The notes: a model not told the origin generated them from the sequence alone. DNA of 64,000 nt from JAAYYM01 sp964631375 (GCA_964631375.1 CAZVYQ010000009.1:7355-71354); one strand, 5' to 3'; positions 43,192 through 52,293 are shown, numbered from the stretch's first letter. Made by a program: numbers and translations.

Positions 43192-44004
43192 ATGGGTATT
43201 AACGGAGTCAGTAACATTAGTGCAATAGACAGTTCGTTCCGATTCGGGGGAGCGACCAATACAAATGACAGCAGCGTAACAGCTATAGAGCGTAGAATCG
43301 AAGCCTTAGAACAGAGTATCGATGATGTAGAGAGTAATGACCAATTATCATCCGAGGAACGCAAAAAGCGTATAGAACAATATCAACAGCAGATTCAACA
43401 GCTACAGATGCAAAAGCAACAGATGATTCAAGAGCATGAGAAGGAAGCACGTGAACGTCAGCAGGCTGAGATGAAAGCTAAAATGGAAGAGCAGCAGAAA
43501 CAACAGCCGAGAGATGAGGAGCATCCGGAACGTGAAGCACAAAAGATCTCTGATGATACAATGGATGCCATGACAAGTATCAGTACTGCTATGGATATGC
43601 ATTCCTGTATGAGTGTTCTGCGCACAAAGATGATGAGTGAAGCAAGAGTAACAGGAGCAGAAGCAAAAATGGATGCATCCAGAGGTATGGATACTTCGGC
43701 AAAAGATGAGCAGGTTGCCGATACCAATGATGCGATCAACAATCTGACGACTAGAATTGTAAAGAATCTAAATGATACCGCTACTAATCTACAGGATGTT
43801 ACAATATCAGATGCCAAACAGAAGGCGGAAACTCGAAAGAACATAAATTCCACTGTGACTAAGCAAGATGAATCAGAGAATGCGACTGATCAGGTTCCAT
43901 TTGAAGAAGAAAAGCGACAGGAGAGGATTCGAATCACAGAGGACGGACGAAAACAAAATGCTACACTTCCGGAAGGATATTATCCTGTGGATGTATATAA
44001 ATAA
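43192..44004 (+). CDS. FlxA-like coiled-coil protein
   Basis: 270 residues, no signal peptide. Residues 28-110 are a long coiled coil (IERRIEALEQSIDDVES, then a Gln/Lys/Glu-rich stretch QQQIQQLQMQKQQMIQEHEK), matching the FlxA-like family (Pfam PF14282). The rest is hydrophilic, Thr/Asp/Asn-rich and low in hydrophobic core, ending in LPEGYYPVDVYK. E. coli flxA is a FliA-regulated gene of unknown function. GGAGG precedes the ATG. The function here is unknown. Confidence 0.75.
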   Translation: MGINGVSNISAIDSSFRFGGATNTNDSSVTAIERRIEALEQSIDDVESNDQLSSEERKKRIEQYQQQIQQLQMQKQQMIQEHEKEARERQQAEMKAKMEEQQKQQPRDEEHPEREAQKISDDTMDAMTSISTAMDMHSCMSVLRTKMMSEARVTGAEAKMDASRGMDTSAKDEQVADTNDAINNLTTRIVKNLNDTATNLQDVTISDAKQKAETRKNINSTVTKQDESENATDQVPFEEEKRQERIRITEDGRKQNATLPEGYYPVDVYK

Positions 44005-44296
44005 TCTCTTTTTTAATGTCTTTTTTCTCAAAAGCCCAAAAACTCAAAAGTTCAAGCAAGTTAAAGAAACTCAATCTTTACATTTTGTGGAAGATTTGGT
44101 ATTGAATCGTCATTTCAGCCCCCCAATACCAAAAACCAAAAGCCCAGCAAGTCAAAAGATAGCAAACTTCATTGGCGTTTCTGCCGGTATTCCAACTACA
44201 AAAGAGAAAATAACAAAGGGGAAATTGCGTCACCATGCCTGATTTGGATGTTGATTAGCAGGAAAAGAACACTTATAATGGAGGTAAGGTAAGTAG
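44005..44296 (+). other. Gap with no assignable gene
   Basis: The stretch is unusual in strand bias (A-rich on the plus strand, with repeated AAAA-CTCAAAAG-type words). An open frame 43868-44242 overlaps the end of the FlxA-like gene and runs through it, and an interrupted antisense frame reads as hydrophobic segments; neither is convincing. It may hold decayed DNA. GGAGGT just before 44297 belongs to the next gene. Confidence 0.4.
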
Positions 44297-45286
44297 ATGA
44301 AAAGTAACCAAAACTACAGAGTGCTGTTGGGGGATGATGGTTGGAGCAGGATGATCCGGCATGTCGTGAATTTTCTGGAGAAATTTCGTATCAACAGGAA
44401 GTATAAGGACAGATTGTTTGTGAAGCTGTTTCAGGATAAGAAAAATATGCTGGAACTCTACAATGCACTGAACAAAACTGCGTATACGAATGAAGAAGAT
44501 TTGATTATTACGACCATAGACGATGCCGTATATATGGGGATGAAGAATGATTGTTCCTTCATTGTTAATAATCAATTGAATCTCTATGAACATCAGTCCA
44601 CATTTTGTGCCAACATGCCGTTACGTGGCTTGATCTATCTGGTCAGTGTATATCAAACCTATGTAGTGACACATAACTATGATATCTACGGAACAAAACT
44701 GATCAAGCTTCCGGCACCGAGACTGATTGTATTCTATAACGGAACAGATAAAACAGAAGATCAGATTGTCCTGAAGTTATCAGATTCCTTTGATCAGGAT
44801 GACAGCTGTCTGGAATGCAAGGCAGTCATGTATAACGTGAATTTTGGACACAATCAGGAGCTAATGAGAAACTGCAAGACTTTAAGCGAGTACTCCTATT
44901 TCATCGAATGTATCAGAAGATACGAAAGAACAGGATATACGATAAAGATTGCAGTAGATATGGCGACAAAAGAGTGCATAGAGAGAGGGATATTGAGTGA
45001 ATTCCTTTTGAAGAATCGGAGTGAGGTGATCGATATGCTGCTAACAGAATATGATGAGAAGAAACACATGAAGATGGTGCGCGCAGATGCATACGAAGAT
45101 GGAAAGATTGATGGAAAAGCCGAAGGAAAAGCTGAGGAAAAAGAATTAGGAATACAGGCTTTCATTAAGAGTTGTAATCAATTAAATATATCCAGAGAGG
45201 ATGCCGTTGAGAACTTGATTAAGAATTTTTCTTTACCGTCAGATCAGGTAGAAAAATACATGCAGAGGTATTGGAACGTGAGGTGA
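44297..45286 (+). CDS. Rpn-family recombination-promoting nuclease (PD-(D/E)XK)
   Basis: 329 residues. N-terminal nuclease fold with an acidic residue in TIDDAVYMG and the catalytic E-x-Q in LYEHQST, then MPLRGLIYLVSVYQTYV, PRLIVFYNG and the helical CIERGILSEFL region; the C-terminal part from about 270 (DAYEDGKIDGKAEGKAEEKELG) is the usual charged repeat-like tail. Known Rpn proteins are DNases related to transposases and are often part of variable loci. GGAGGT lies about a dozen bases before the ATG. A 44-bp copy of codons from this gene follows its 3' end. Confidence 0.85.
   Translation: MKSNQNYRVLLGDDGWSRMIRHVVNFLEKFRINRKYKDRLFVKLFQDKKNMLELYNALNKTAYTNEEDLIITTIDDAVYMGMKNDCSFIVNNQLNLYEHQSTFCANMPLRGLIYLVSVYQTYVVTHNYDIYGTKLIKLPAPRLIVFYNGTDKTEDQIVLKLSDSFDQDDSCLECKAVMYNVNFGHNQELMRNCKTLSEYSYFIECIRRYERTGYTIKIAVDMATKECIERGILSEFLLKNRSEVIDMLLTEYDEKKHMKMVRADAYEDGKIDGKAEGKAEEKELGIQAFIKSCNQLNISREDAVENLIKNFSLPSDQVEKYMQRYWNVR
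45021..45064 (+). repeat. Direct repeat copy 1 (within the Rpn gene)
   Basis: The first 24 bases (45021-45044) are identical to 45278-45301; over the 44-base span, 40 bases match. Copy 1 encodes SEVIDMLLTEYDEKK. Confidence 0.9.
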
Positions 45287-45321
45287 TCGATATGCTGCTA
45301 ATATAATGTGATGATAAGAAA
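45278..45321 (+). repeat. Direct repeat copy 2 (across the Rpn stop)
   Basis: It begins at the last codons of the Rpn gene and reads SEVIDMLLI-stop in the frame used by copy 1. It looks like the junction with a lost second Rpn copy or an unequal exchange within this one. Confidence 0.85.
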
Positions 45322-45340
45322 ACTGTATTCATAAAATAGG

Positions 45341-45366
45341 TGCCACAGGAGAGAACTCCTGTGGCA
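45341..45366 (+). terminator. Intrinsic terminator after the Rpn gene
   Basis: A perfect 11-bp stem TGCCACAGGAG / CTCCTGTGGCA with AGAA loop, followed by TTAGTTTAG. It could also terminate the relic on the minus strand. Confidence 0.8.
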
Positions 45367-45382
45367 TTAGTTTAGCTTTGCA

Positions 45383-45640
45383 TTATTGTAGTTTCACAAT
45401 CGAGCAGTTACCATAGCAGTCAGTTGTAAAGGTTATCTTCCCATTTGTTACTATACAGGGGATATACTTCATCACATGGTTGATCTCGTCATAGATGATA
45501 GCCATCACAACATCTCCGTCTTTGACACCTTCGACAGATAAGGTCAGTGTGTCTTCCGTTCCAGATACAGTGCTATGATACTGGAGCCTGTTGAGCTTGT
45601 AACAGTATTGAACGGTAAGGTTGAAATAAGTGGTGTAACA
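45383..45640 (-). pseudogene. C-terminal relic of a surface or repeat protein
   Basis: On the minus strand an open frame of 85 codons without a start ends at TAA (45383-45385). Its last ~60 residues look like real protein: SGTEDTLTLSVEG, KDGDVVMAIIYDE, VMKYIPCIVTNGKITF, TTDCYGNCSIVKLQ. The VEGVKDGDVV and TNGKITFTT phrases are typical of beta-sandwich modules at the end of clostridial extracellular proteins. No upstream part remains, and it lies between a terminator and the argS promoter. Gene fragment, source unknown. Confidence 0.6.
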
Positions 45641-45665
45641 TTATTTATTTTTTCATGGTTGAAAG

Positions 45666-45741
45666 TTGAAAAAAAAAGTACTTTACATTATACTGTTAGG
45701 GTATCACTAAAAAAGAAGGTATTTACTGTGATATCCTAACA
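45666..45741 (+). promoter_or_regulatory. argS promoter with inverted repeat across the start site
   Basis: TTGAAA (45666-45671), 17 bases, TATACT (45689-45694). A 14-bp inverted repeat pairs 45694-45707 (TGTTAGGGTATCAC) with 45728-45741 (GTGATATCCTAACA), one G-T pair, 20-base spacer, then TTTTTCTTT. Because transcription should start near 45701, only half of the left arm would be in the RNA from this promoter. It may be an operator, or a terminator for transcripts from upstream. Confidence 0.6.
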
Positions 45742-45771
45742 TTTTTCTTTAAGGAAAGCGGAGATAGAAGC

Positions 45772-47544
45772 ATGAAGAAATTATTGGATTTATTAACGAT
45801 TGAACTGGAGACGGCGTTTCATCAGGCTGGCTATGATGGAAAGTATGGAAGGGTAACGATTTCCAATCGCCCGGATTTGTGTGAATTTCAATGTAATGGT
45901 GCAATGAGTGCCGTAAAGGAATATAAAAAGGCTCCGATTATGATTGCAAATGATGTGGCTGCTGTCTTGAAAGACAATCAGATATTTTTTGAAGTCACTG
46001 CAGTTAATCCGGGCTTTTTGAATTTAAAGCTTTCAGATGTATTTCTGGCAGATTATCTACAGAAGATGAATGCAGATGTACATTATGGACTGGATCTGGC
46101 GGAGCAGCCATTAACGATTATGGTGGACTTTGGGGGACCGAATGTTGCAAAGCCGCTCCATGTCGGGCATTTGCGTTCGGCAATCATTGGTGAGAGTATC
46201 AAGCGAATTTGTCGTTATATGGGACATACAGTGGTTGGTGATATTCATCTGGGTGACTGGGGCTTACAGATGGGATTGATCATCACAGAGCTTAAAAAAC
46301 GTCAGCCGGACTTACCTTATTTTGATGAATCCTTTACAGGCGAGTATCCCAAGGAGGCTCCGTTTACCATATCCGAGCTGGAGGAGATCTATCCGACAGC
46401 AAGTGCCAAATCCAAAGAAGATGAAGCATATAAGGAAGAGGCAATGAACGCAACATTCATGCTGCAAAACGGTAATCGTGGATATATGGCTTTATGGAAT
46501 CACATCATGACAGTTTCAAAGACTGATCTGAAGAAAAACTATAACAATCTAAATGTTGAATTTGACCTTTGGAAGGGAGAATCTGATGTTCAGAAGTATA
46601 TTCCGGATATGGTAAAGCGCCTGAAGGATGAGGGATATGCACATGAAAGTGAAGGAGCTCTTGTAGTAGATGTGAAAGAAGAGACAGATACTAAGGAAAT
46701 TCCTCCGTGTATGATATTAAAGTCAGATGGTGCTTCTCTCTATACCACAACAGATCTTGCAACCCTCCAGGAACGCAGACAGGATGTTGACCCCAATATG
46801 ATTATTTATGTGGTGGATAAACGTCAGGATCTGCATTTTGTTCAGGTATTTCGCTGTGCGAAGAAGGTCGGCATTATCAGACAGGACGTTGACCTGAATT
46901 TCATTGGCTTTGGCACCATGAACGGCAAGGATGGAAAGCCCTTTAAGACTCGTGAGGGCGGTGTGATGCGTCTGGAAAACCTACTTGCAGATATCAACGA
47001 AGAGATGTATCACAAGATCATGGATAATCATGAGGCAGATGAGGCAGAAGCACGTGCAACGGCAAAGATTGTAGCGCTTGCTGCTGTTAAGTATGGCGAT
47101 CTGTCCAATCAGGCAACGAAGGACTATGTGTTTGACATTGATAAATTTACTTCCTTTGAAGGAAATACCGGTCCATACATTTTGTATACCATTGTCAGAA
47201 TCAAGTCCATATTAAATAAGTATAAGGAGATGGAGTGTACATCTGTAGATAAGACAGGCATCATCAAAGAAGCATCAGGTGCTTGTGAAAAATCGCTGAT
47301 GCTATCGATTGCACAATATAATGCAGTGATTGAGAGTGCTTATGAAGAAATTGCTCCACACAAGATCTGTGCATTCATCTATGAACTTGCCAATATATTT
47401 AATCGTTTCTATCATGAGACCAAGATTTTGACAGAGGAGAATAAGGAGCAGCAGGCAAGCTGGATTGCATTGCTGCAGCTTACAATGAAGGTACTGGAGA
47501 CATCAATTGATCTGCTTGGCTTTACAGCACCGGAGAGGATGTAG
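45772..47544 (+). CDS. argS: Arginyl-tRNA synthetase
   Basis: 590 residues. N-terminal Add-1 domain (1-110), the HIGH signature as HVGHLRSAIIG, catalytic core with GDWGLQMG, the signature loop FGTMNGKDGKPFKTREGGVM in place of KMSKS (normal for many ArgRS), and the DALR anticodon domain at the C-terminus. It charges tRNA-Arg and needs tRNA for amino-acid activation. AAGGAAAGCGGAG precedes the ATG. The end overlaps the convergent kinase gene by 23 bp. Confidence 0.95.
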   Translation: MKKLLDLLTIELETAFHQAGYDGKYGRVTISNRPDLCEFQCNGAMSAVKEYKKAPIMIANDVAAVLKDNQIFFEVTAVNPGFLNLKLSDVFLADYLQKMNADVHYGLDLAEQPLTIMVDFGGPNVAKPLHVGHLRSAIIGESIKRICRYMGHTVVGDIHLGDWGLQMGLIITELKKRQPDLPYFDESFTGEYPKEAPFTISELEEIYPTASAKSKEDEAYKEEAMNATFMLQNGNRGYMALWNHIMTVSKTDLKKNYNNLNVEFDLWKGESDVQKYIPDMVKRLKDEGYAHESEGALVVDVKEETDTKEIPPCMILKSDGASLYTTTDLATLQERRQDVDPNMIIYVVDKRQDLHFVQVFRCAKKVGIIRQDVDLNFIGFGTMNGKDGKPFKTREGGVMRLENLLADINEEMYHKIMDNHEADEAEARATAKIVALAAVKYGDLSNQATKDYVFDIDKFTSFEGNTGPYILYTIVRIKSILNKYKEMECTSVDKTGIIKEASGACEKSLMLSIAQYNAVIESAYEEIAPHKICAFIYELANIFNRFYHETKILTEENKEQQASWIALLQLTMKVLETSIDLLGFTAPERM

Positions 47545-49372
47545 TCGGCTCTGTAGAAGAAGTGTTGATATGAACCAAATTTGCGGGAAGATGCTGTTGA
47601 ATCATCTTCTCGTATTTTTTTATATCAATCGGTTTTGAAAGAAAATCATCAAAGCCCTCTTTTAGATAATAGTCTTTGGCACCTGAGACTGCATTTGCGG
47701 TTAATGCAATCATAACGGCGTCCTTACATACATATTTCATTTGGCGCATTTTATGCAGTGCTTCGATTCCGTCCATATCCGGCATTCTGTGGTCCAGAAA
47801 AATGATATGATAGGAATTCTTCTTAGCCATTTCCAAAAACATTTGTCCGCTTTCTGCCAGATCTACCTGGATTTGTGTCGGGTTTAACAGAGCCTTTGCG
47901 AGCATGCGATTTGTAGTGCTGTCATCCACGATTAAAATTCGGGCTTCGGGAGCCGTGAAGGTACACTGATATTTTTCCATAATGGATGAAGTATATTCAT
48001 AAGAGCTGTCAAATGCACCAATCGGTGTTGAATCTTCAGCCTTTTGAGGGATATAAGCGGTAAACTTTGATCCGATCCCATACTGGCTTGAAACTTCCAG
48101 ATGTCCATCCATCAACTGCAGAAGCTGGGTTGTAATGTTAATTCCCAGTCCTGTACCCTCTATGCTGTGATTTCTTGCTTCTTCGATTCGCTCAAAACTC
48201 TGTGTCAACTTGTCCATATCTTCCTGCTTGATTCCGATTCCGGTATCTTCAACAGAAATCACCAACTCTATGGTATCCTCCGATTGTTTATCATAGTCTA
48301 CACGGAATGTAATAGAACCGGAAGGGGTATACTTGACTGCATTTGTCAGAAGGTTTGTTACGATCTGTTTGACACGAATCTCATCTCCGTAGAGATTCAC
48401 GGGTGTAGCAGGGTTGATGTTAATTTTAAATTCCAGCCCCTTATCTTTGGCTCTCAGATAAACAGAATTGATGAGATCCAAAAGGGTTGAGGACAGTTGA
48501 TATGAATTTGGCAGCAGTAACATTTTTCCGGCTTCAATCTTGGAAAAATCCAGAATGTCATTGATCAGTGACAGGAGCATATTGCCGGAGGTTTTGATGT
48601 TACGAGCGTAGGAGAGGACGTGAGGATCCTGTGCCTCTCTTAGGATCAGTTCATCCATTCCGAGAACAGTATTGATAGGATTCCTGATTTCATGTGACAT
48701 ATGGGCAAGAAAAGTTCCCTTTGCAGCATTGGCGTGATCTGCTTCGGCAACTGCTTCTCCAAGCAGTTCATTTTTACGAAATTCAGAGTGTCCATCAACA
48801 AAACGCAGGATAGAGATGGCAATGCAGATCAACTGTAGGATAAACAGGTTTAAAGGACCGCTTGCACCAAAACTGTAGTGAAACCGATACATTGAATAAA
48901 GGGTCAACACGGTTACAAGAATGATATTACATGCAGAGTATGGTGGTGCGATGTACAGAGCACCACAGGCAGTAATGATTCCAATGATCCACAGAAGGAA
49001 GCTGAGATTGCGATTCTCGATGGCAGAAAAATTCATCATAACCAAACCCCAGTAAGGCAAAATCAATACTGCAATATAAGTTAAACTCTCTAATATACGC
49101 CAATGAACTTTTGTACTTTGTCTCAAAATGCTCATAGAAAGAAGTAGAAGAAGAGCCAGACTACCGATAGGAACATACATCATAATCAGATGTACCTTGG
49201 GAATGTATTCTAAGGAATGAAAGATGAAACCTCGAATCAGATTGTATATAGCAAAAGAGGCGAGAATACCACAACACCACATGGCGATCTTCATCTGATG
49301 TGGCAGAATGGATTTGCGAAATTTTAGATAGGACGGGAATGCCTGTTCATGTCGCTGTGATATTGACTGCAT
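47522..49372 (-). CDS. Hybrid sensor histidine kinase with membrane sensor
   Basis: 616 residues from the ATG at 49372 (AGAGG about eight bases upstream). Six or so membrane helices (about 30-200) without an extracytoplasmic domain, then HisKA (HMSHEIRNPINTVLGMDELI), HATPase (LLTNAVKYTPSGSITF, VEDTGIGIKQEDM, GTGLGINITTQLLQLM), and a receiver domain (ILIVDDSTTNRMLAKAL, phosphorylation Asp in FLDHRMPDMDG). No HPt or output domain is seen, so phosphate must pass to another protein. Monocistronic. The ligand is not apparent. Confidence 0.9.
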   Translation of the reverse strand: MQSISQRHEQAFPSYLKFRKSILPHQMKIAMWCCGILASFAIYNLIRGFIFHSLEYIPKVHLIMMYVPIGSLALLLLLSMSILRQSTKVHWRILESLTYIAVLILPYWGLVMMNFSAIENRNLSFLLWIIGIITACGALYIAPPYSACNIILVTVLTLYSMYRFHYSFGASGPLNLFILQLICIAISILRFVDGHSEFRKNELLGEAVAEADHANAAKGTFLAHMSHEIRNPINTVLGMDELILREAQDPHVLSYARNIKTSGNMLLSLINDILDFSKIEAGKMLLLPNSYQLSSTLLDLINSVYLRAKDKGLEFKININPATPVNLYGDEIRVKQIVTNLLTNAVKYTPSGSITFRVDYDKQSEDTIELVISVEDTGIGIKQEDMDKLTQSFERIEEARNHSIEGTGLGINITTQLLQLMDGHLEVSSQYGIGSKFTAYIPQKAEDSTPIGAFDSSYEYTSSIMEKYQCTFTAPEARILIVDDSTTNRMLAKALLNPTQIQVDLAESGQMFLEMAKKNSYHIIFLDHRMPDMDGIEALHKMRQMKYVCKDAVMIALTANAVSGAKDYYLKEGFDDFLSKPIDIKKYEKMIQQHLPANLVHINTSSTEPTTSSPVL

Positions 49373-49554
49373 ACGATCGCCTCTGTTTCTGTCCGGACAT
49401 TGATTGAATATAAGCTCATGATATCTATAATTACTATTGTAGTCGTGTGCAGTGGATTTGTAAATAAGCATATATTCATTTATCGGTATGGACTTCAATA
49501 TTCATATTTAGATGCTTTTCTGTCTTTTCTGACGTATTTGAGCAAGAAATGACA

Positions 49555-49583
49555 TTGACAAATGGTAAGAAAATCATTAAACT
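49555..49583 (+). promoter_or_regulatory. Promoter of the ABC-2/esterase operon
   Basis: Perfect TTGACA, 17 bases, TAAACT; 46 bases before the ATG. Confidence 0.65.
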
Positions 49584-49629
49584 CAATAAATATTTATATT
49601 CCATTAAAAAGTTTTAGGGAGGACTACAC

Positions 49630-50673
49630 ATGGAACCTGTTATTACACTCAATGATGTATCAAAGGAATTCAAGGTATTAAAGAGTAAGGAAGGTATCAA
49701 GGGAAGTATTCAGAATCTTTTCTCAAGAGATTATAAAATTGTAAAGGCGGTTAATCATGTCTCTATGTCGATCAATCAGGGAGAGATTGTAGGTTATCTG
49801 GGGCCAAACGGAGCAGGGAAGAGTACAACAATCAAGATGATGTCCGGTGTGTTGATTCCATCCTCAGGAGAGATTAGGGTCAACGGATTGATCCCATATA
49901 AGAACAGAAGAGAAAATGCAGAACAGATTGGTGTCGTTTTCGGACAGCGTTCTCAGTTGTGGTGGTCGCTTCCGCTGATCGAGTCTTTCAAATTGTTGCG
50001 GGATATTTATCAGATTCCACAAAAGGAGTATGAGGATACGCTTGCCTTTTATGAAACGATTGTAGATATTAAGGATCTGTACACAAAGCCGGTCAGACAG
50101 ATGTCTTTGGGACAAAGGACATTAAGTGATATTTTGGCTGCCTTTTTACATAATCCGCCTGTTGTTTATCTGGACGAGCCTACAATTGGTCTGGATGTCT
50201 CCATGAAGAGCAAGATCAGAGATCTGATCAAGGCACTGAATCAAAAAAAGAATACGACGGTTATTTTAACAACACATGATATGGGAGATGTAGATGCGTT
50301 ATGCAGACGTATTGTCATCATTGATAAGGGTACAATGCTGTATGACAACAGTATTGAAAATCTAAGAAGCTTTTTCGGAGCATATCGTACCATGAAGCTG
50401 CGTTTTACTAAGAACGCTTCTGAACTGACCAAGGAATATCTTGATGGACAGGCAGAGGAGATTGCAAAGGATCTGGCTGTGAAGTATCCAGATGCGAAGT
50501 CCATTGCAGTCACTGCTGAGGAAGACTGGATTGACATTTTGTTAAACGAGGATGAGATTCCTTTGATGAAGGTAATGAATCACATTCAGGAACAGAAAAA
50601 GATTTATGATGTTCAGTTGCAGGAAATCTCAACCGAAAGTGTTATCAAAAAAATATACGAAGGGAAGATGTAA
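49630..50673 (+). CDS. ABC-2 type transporter ATP-binding protein
   Basis: 347 residues of the group with COG4586-type permeases. Walker A GPNGAGKST, the VFGQRSQLWWSLPLIES insertion typical of this group, signature MSLGQRT in place of LSGGQ, Walker B VVYLDEPTIGLDV, H-loop TTHDMGD. The C-terminal ~100 residues are a family-specific extension. Exports an unknown substrate together with the two membrane proteins that follow. GGGAGG precedes the ATG; two bases to the next gene. Confidence 0.9.
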   Translation: MEPVITLNDVSKEFKVLKSKEGIKGSIQNLFSRDYKIVKAVNHVSMSINQGEIVGYLGPNGAGKSTTIKMMSGVLIPSSGEIRVNGLIPYKNRRENAEQIGVVFGQRSQLWWSLPLIESFKLLRDIYQIPQKEYEDTLAFYETIVDIKDLYTKPVRQMSLGQRTLSDILAAFLHNPPVVYLDEPTIGLDVSMKSKIRDLIKALNQKKNTTVILTTHDMGDVDALCRRIVIIDKGTMLYDNSIENLRSFFGAYRTMKLRFTKNASELTKEYLDGQAEEIAKDLAVKYPDAKSIAVTAEEDWIDILLNEDEIPLMKVMNHIQEQKKIYDVQLQEISTESVIKKIYEGKM

Positions 50674-50675
50674 CC

Positions 50676-51485
50676 ATGACGAAGACATTAAGACGCTATT
50701 TTGCACTGACCAGGATCGGAATCATGGAAGAGTTGCAGTTTCGCCTTGGAACCTTTGTTATCTTCTTAGGGAATCTGATTTATTTGGTCATTATTTATTT
50801 TTTATGGAAGGCAATCTATGCTTCCTCTCCGACTGACATTGTAAACGGAATGTCCTTTTATGATACGATGATCTATCTGGTGTTGGCTTCTGCACTCTTT
50901 TCTGCTATGGAAATGTTTGTGACCTGGTGGATGGGCAGGAGTGTTCAGACTGGAAAAATTGTTTTGGATATCTTGAAACCGATGCCATATAACCGGTATA
51001 TTTTCTTTTCCTTCACAGGAAATACGATTGTATCCATGTGTCTGACATTATTTCCGACATTGATTATCGTGTATTTTGTGACACATGGAGGCTTTGCATT
51101 GTCATGGAATCTATTGTTTTTTGTGATTGCTGTAATATTCGGAACAATTATCAACTTTGATATTAATTTTATCGTTGGAACCATCTGTTTCTATACGGAG
51201 TCCGTCTGGGGGATCAACATCATGAAGGAGGTCGTTGTCATGCTATTGTCAGGAGCGACCATTCCACTTGCCTTTTTCCCGGAGGCAGCACAGCGTATCA
51301 TTTATAAACTGCCTTTTCAGGCAATTTATAATACACCATTGACGCTATTGCTTCACAATGACATGATGCTAAGTGAGAGAATATTTTTGGTGATAGAGCA
51401 GTTAATGTGGGTAATCGCCATGGGAATTATTGCGAAGCTGTTCTTTAAGGTGTCGATTCGTCACATAACAGTGAATGGGGGTTGA
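50676..51485 (+). CDS. ABC-2 type permease, first subunit
   Basis: 269 residues, six membrane helices. Begins TKTLRRYFALTRIGIMEELQFRLGTF and has conserved phrases such as WMGRSVQTGKIVLDILKPM and the C-terminal IPLAFFPEAAQRIIYKLPFQAIYNTP, typical of the COG4587 group. Two bases separate it from the ATPase, and four from the next permease. No substrate can be assigned. Confidence 0.88.
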   Translation: MTKTLRRYFALTRIGIMEELQFRLGTFVIFLGNLIYLVIIYFLWKAIYASSPTDIVNGMSFYDTMIYLVLASALFSAMEMFVTWWMGRSVQTGKIVLDILKPMPYNRYIFFSFTGNTIVSMCLTLFPTLIIVYFVTHGGFALSWNLLFFVIAVIFGTIINFDINFIVGTICFYTESVWGINIMKEVVVMLLSGATIPLAFFPEAAQRIIYKLPFQAIYNTPLTLLLHNDMMLSERIFLVIEQLMWVIAMGIIAKLFFKVSIRHITVNGG

Positions 51486-51489
51486 TGAG

Positions 51490-52293
51490 ATGAAGAAAAG
51501 AGGTATACGATTTTATGCTTCCATCTATAAAAAGATTGTCGCACAGGATTTTAAGAGTAAAATGAGTTATCGTGCAGATTTTATCATTTCAACGCTTGGA
51601 ATGATCATGACCAATATCTCGGGATTCATTGCTTTTTATATTATGTTCAGTAGTTTTCAGACCATTAATGGTTGGAATTATCATGAGATGCTGTTCCTAT
51701 ATGGCTTTTCATTGATTGCACTGACACCGATGCAGTGCTTGTTCGATAACAACTGGAATCTTCGCTTTGCAGTCTTTGAAGGAGATTTTATTAAGTATTG
51801 TTTCAGACCGATTAATATTTTCTTCTATTACATATCAGAGGTGTTTGATGTGAAGGGACTTGGTCAGCTGCTGATGGGTGGGGTGACATTGGTCTATGCA
51901 TGGGGCAAACTGGATTTACCGTTTACCTTTGGAACATTTTTATTGTTGATCGTTGCACTGATTTCGGCATCACTTTTTATGATTGCCATTATGAATGCAG
52001 CAGCTGCAACCTGCTTTTGGATTGTACATAACGGATATGTGATGGTAACCATGTTTAAGTTTACAAACTATGCAAAATATCCTGCCAGCATCTACAGTGG
52101 TATTTTTAAGTTTGTTTTTACCTTCCTCATTCCTATTGCATTTGTTGCATATTATCCCAGTTTAATATTTCTGCGTCCGACAGCAGTGCCGGTGCTTACC
52201 TATTTGTCTCCAGTGCTGGGAATCGTATTCTTTTGGCTCAGTTATAAGCTATGGATGAGGGGAGCAACGACTTATTCAGGAACAGGAAGTTGA
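51490..52293 (+). CDS. ABC-2 type permease, second subunit
   Basis: 267 residues, six membrane helices, COG3694-like. I use the ATG at 51490 after GGGGG; an in-frame GTG at 51475 overlaps the previous stop. Conserved start FKSKMSYRADFIISTLGM and the phrase FEGDFIKYCFRPINIFF, with the C-terminal TYLSPVLGIVFFWLSYKLWMRGATTYSGTGS, match the family. It pairs with the preceding permease as a heterodimer. The next gene begins one base after its stop. Confidence 0.88.
   Translation: MKKRGIRFYASIYKKIVAQDFKSKMSYRADFIISTLGMIMTNISGFIAFYIMFSSFQTINGWNYHEMLFLYGFSLIALTPMQCLFDNNWNLRFAVFEGDFIKYCFRPINIFFYYISEVFDVKGLGQLLMGGVTLVYAWGKLDLPFTFGTFLLLIVALISASLFMIAIMNAAAATCFWIVHNGYVMVTMFKFTNYAKYPASIYSGIFKFVFTFLIPIAFVAYYPSLIFLRPTAVPVLTYLSPVLGIVFFWLSYKLWMRGATTYSGTGS

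Noticed and set aside
44010..44240. Antisense hydrophobic frame (FPFVIFSFVVGIPAE, LAGLLVFGIGG)
   Set aside because: It looks like membrane segments but has several stop codons and no start; could be chance from the T-rich strand.
43868..44242. 124-residue open frame overlapping the FlxA-like gene
   Set aside because: Half lies inside the FlxA-like gene in another frame, no ribosome site, and low-complexity Lys/Ser/Pro sequence.
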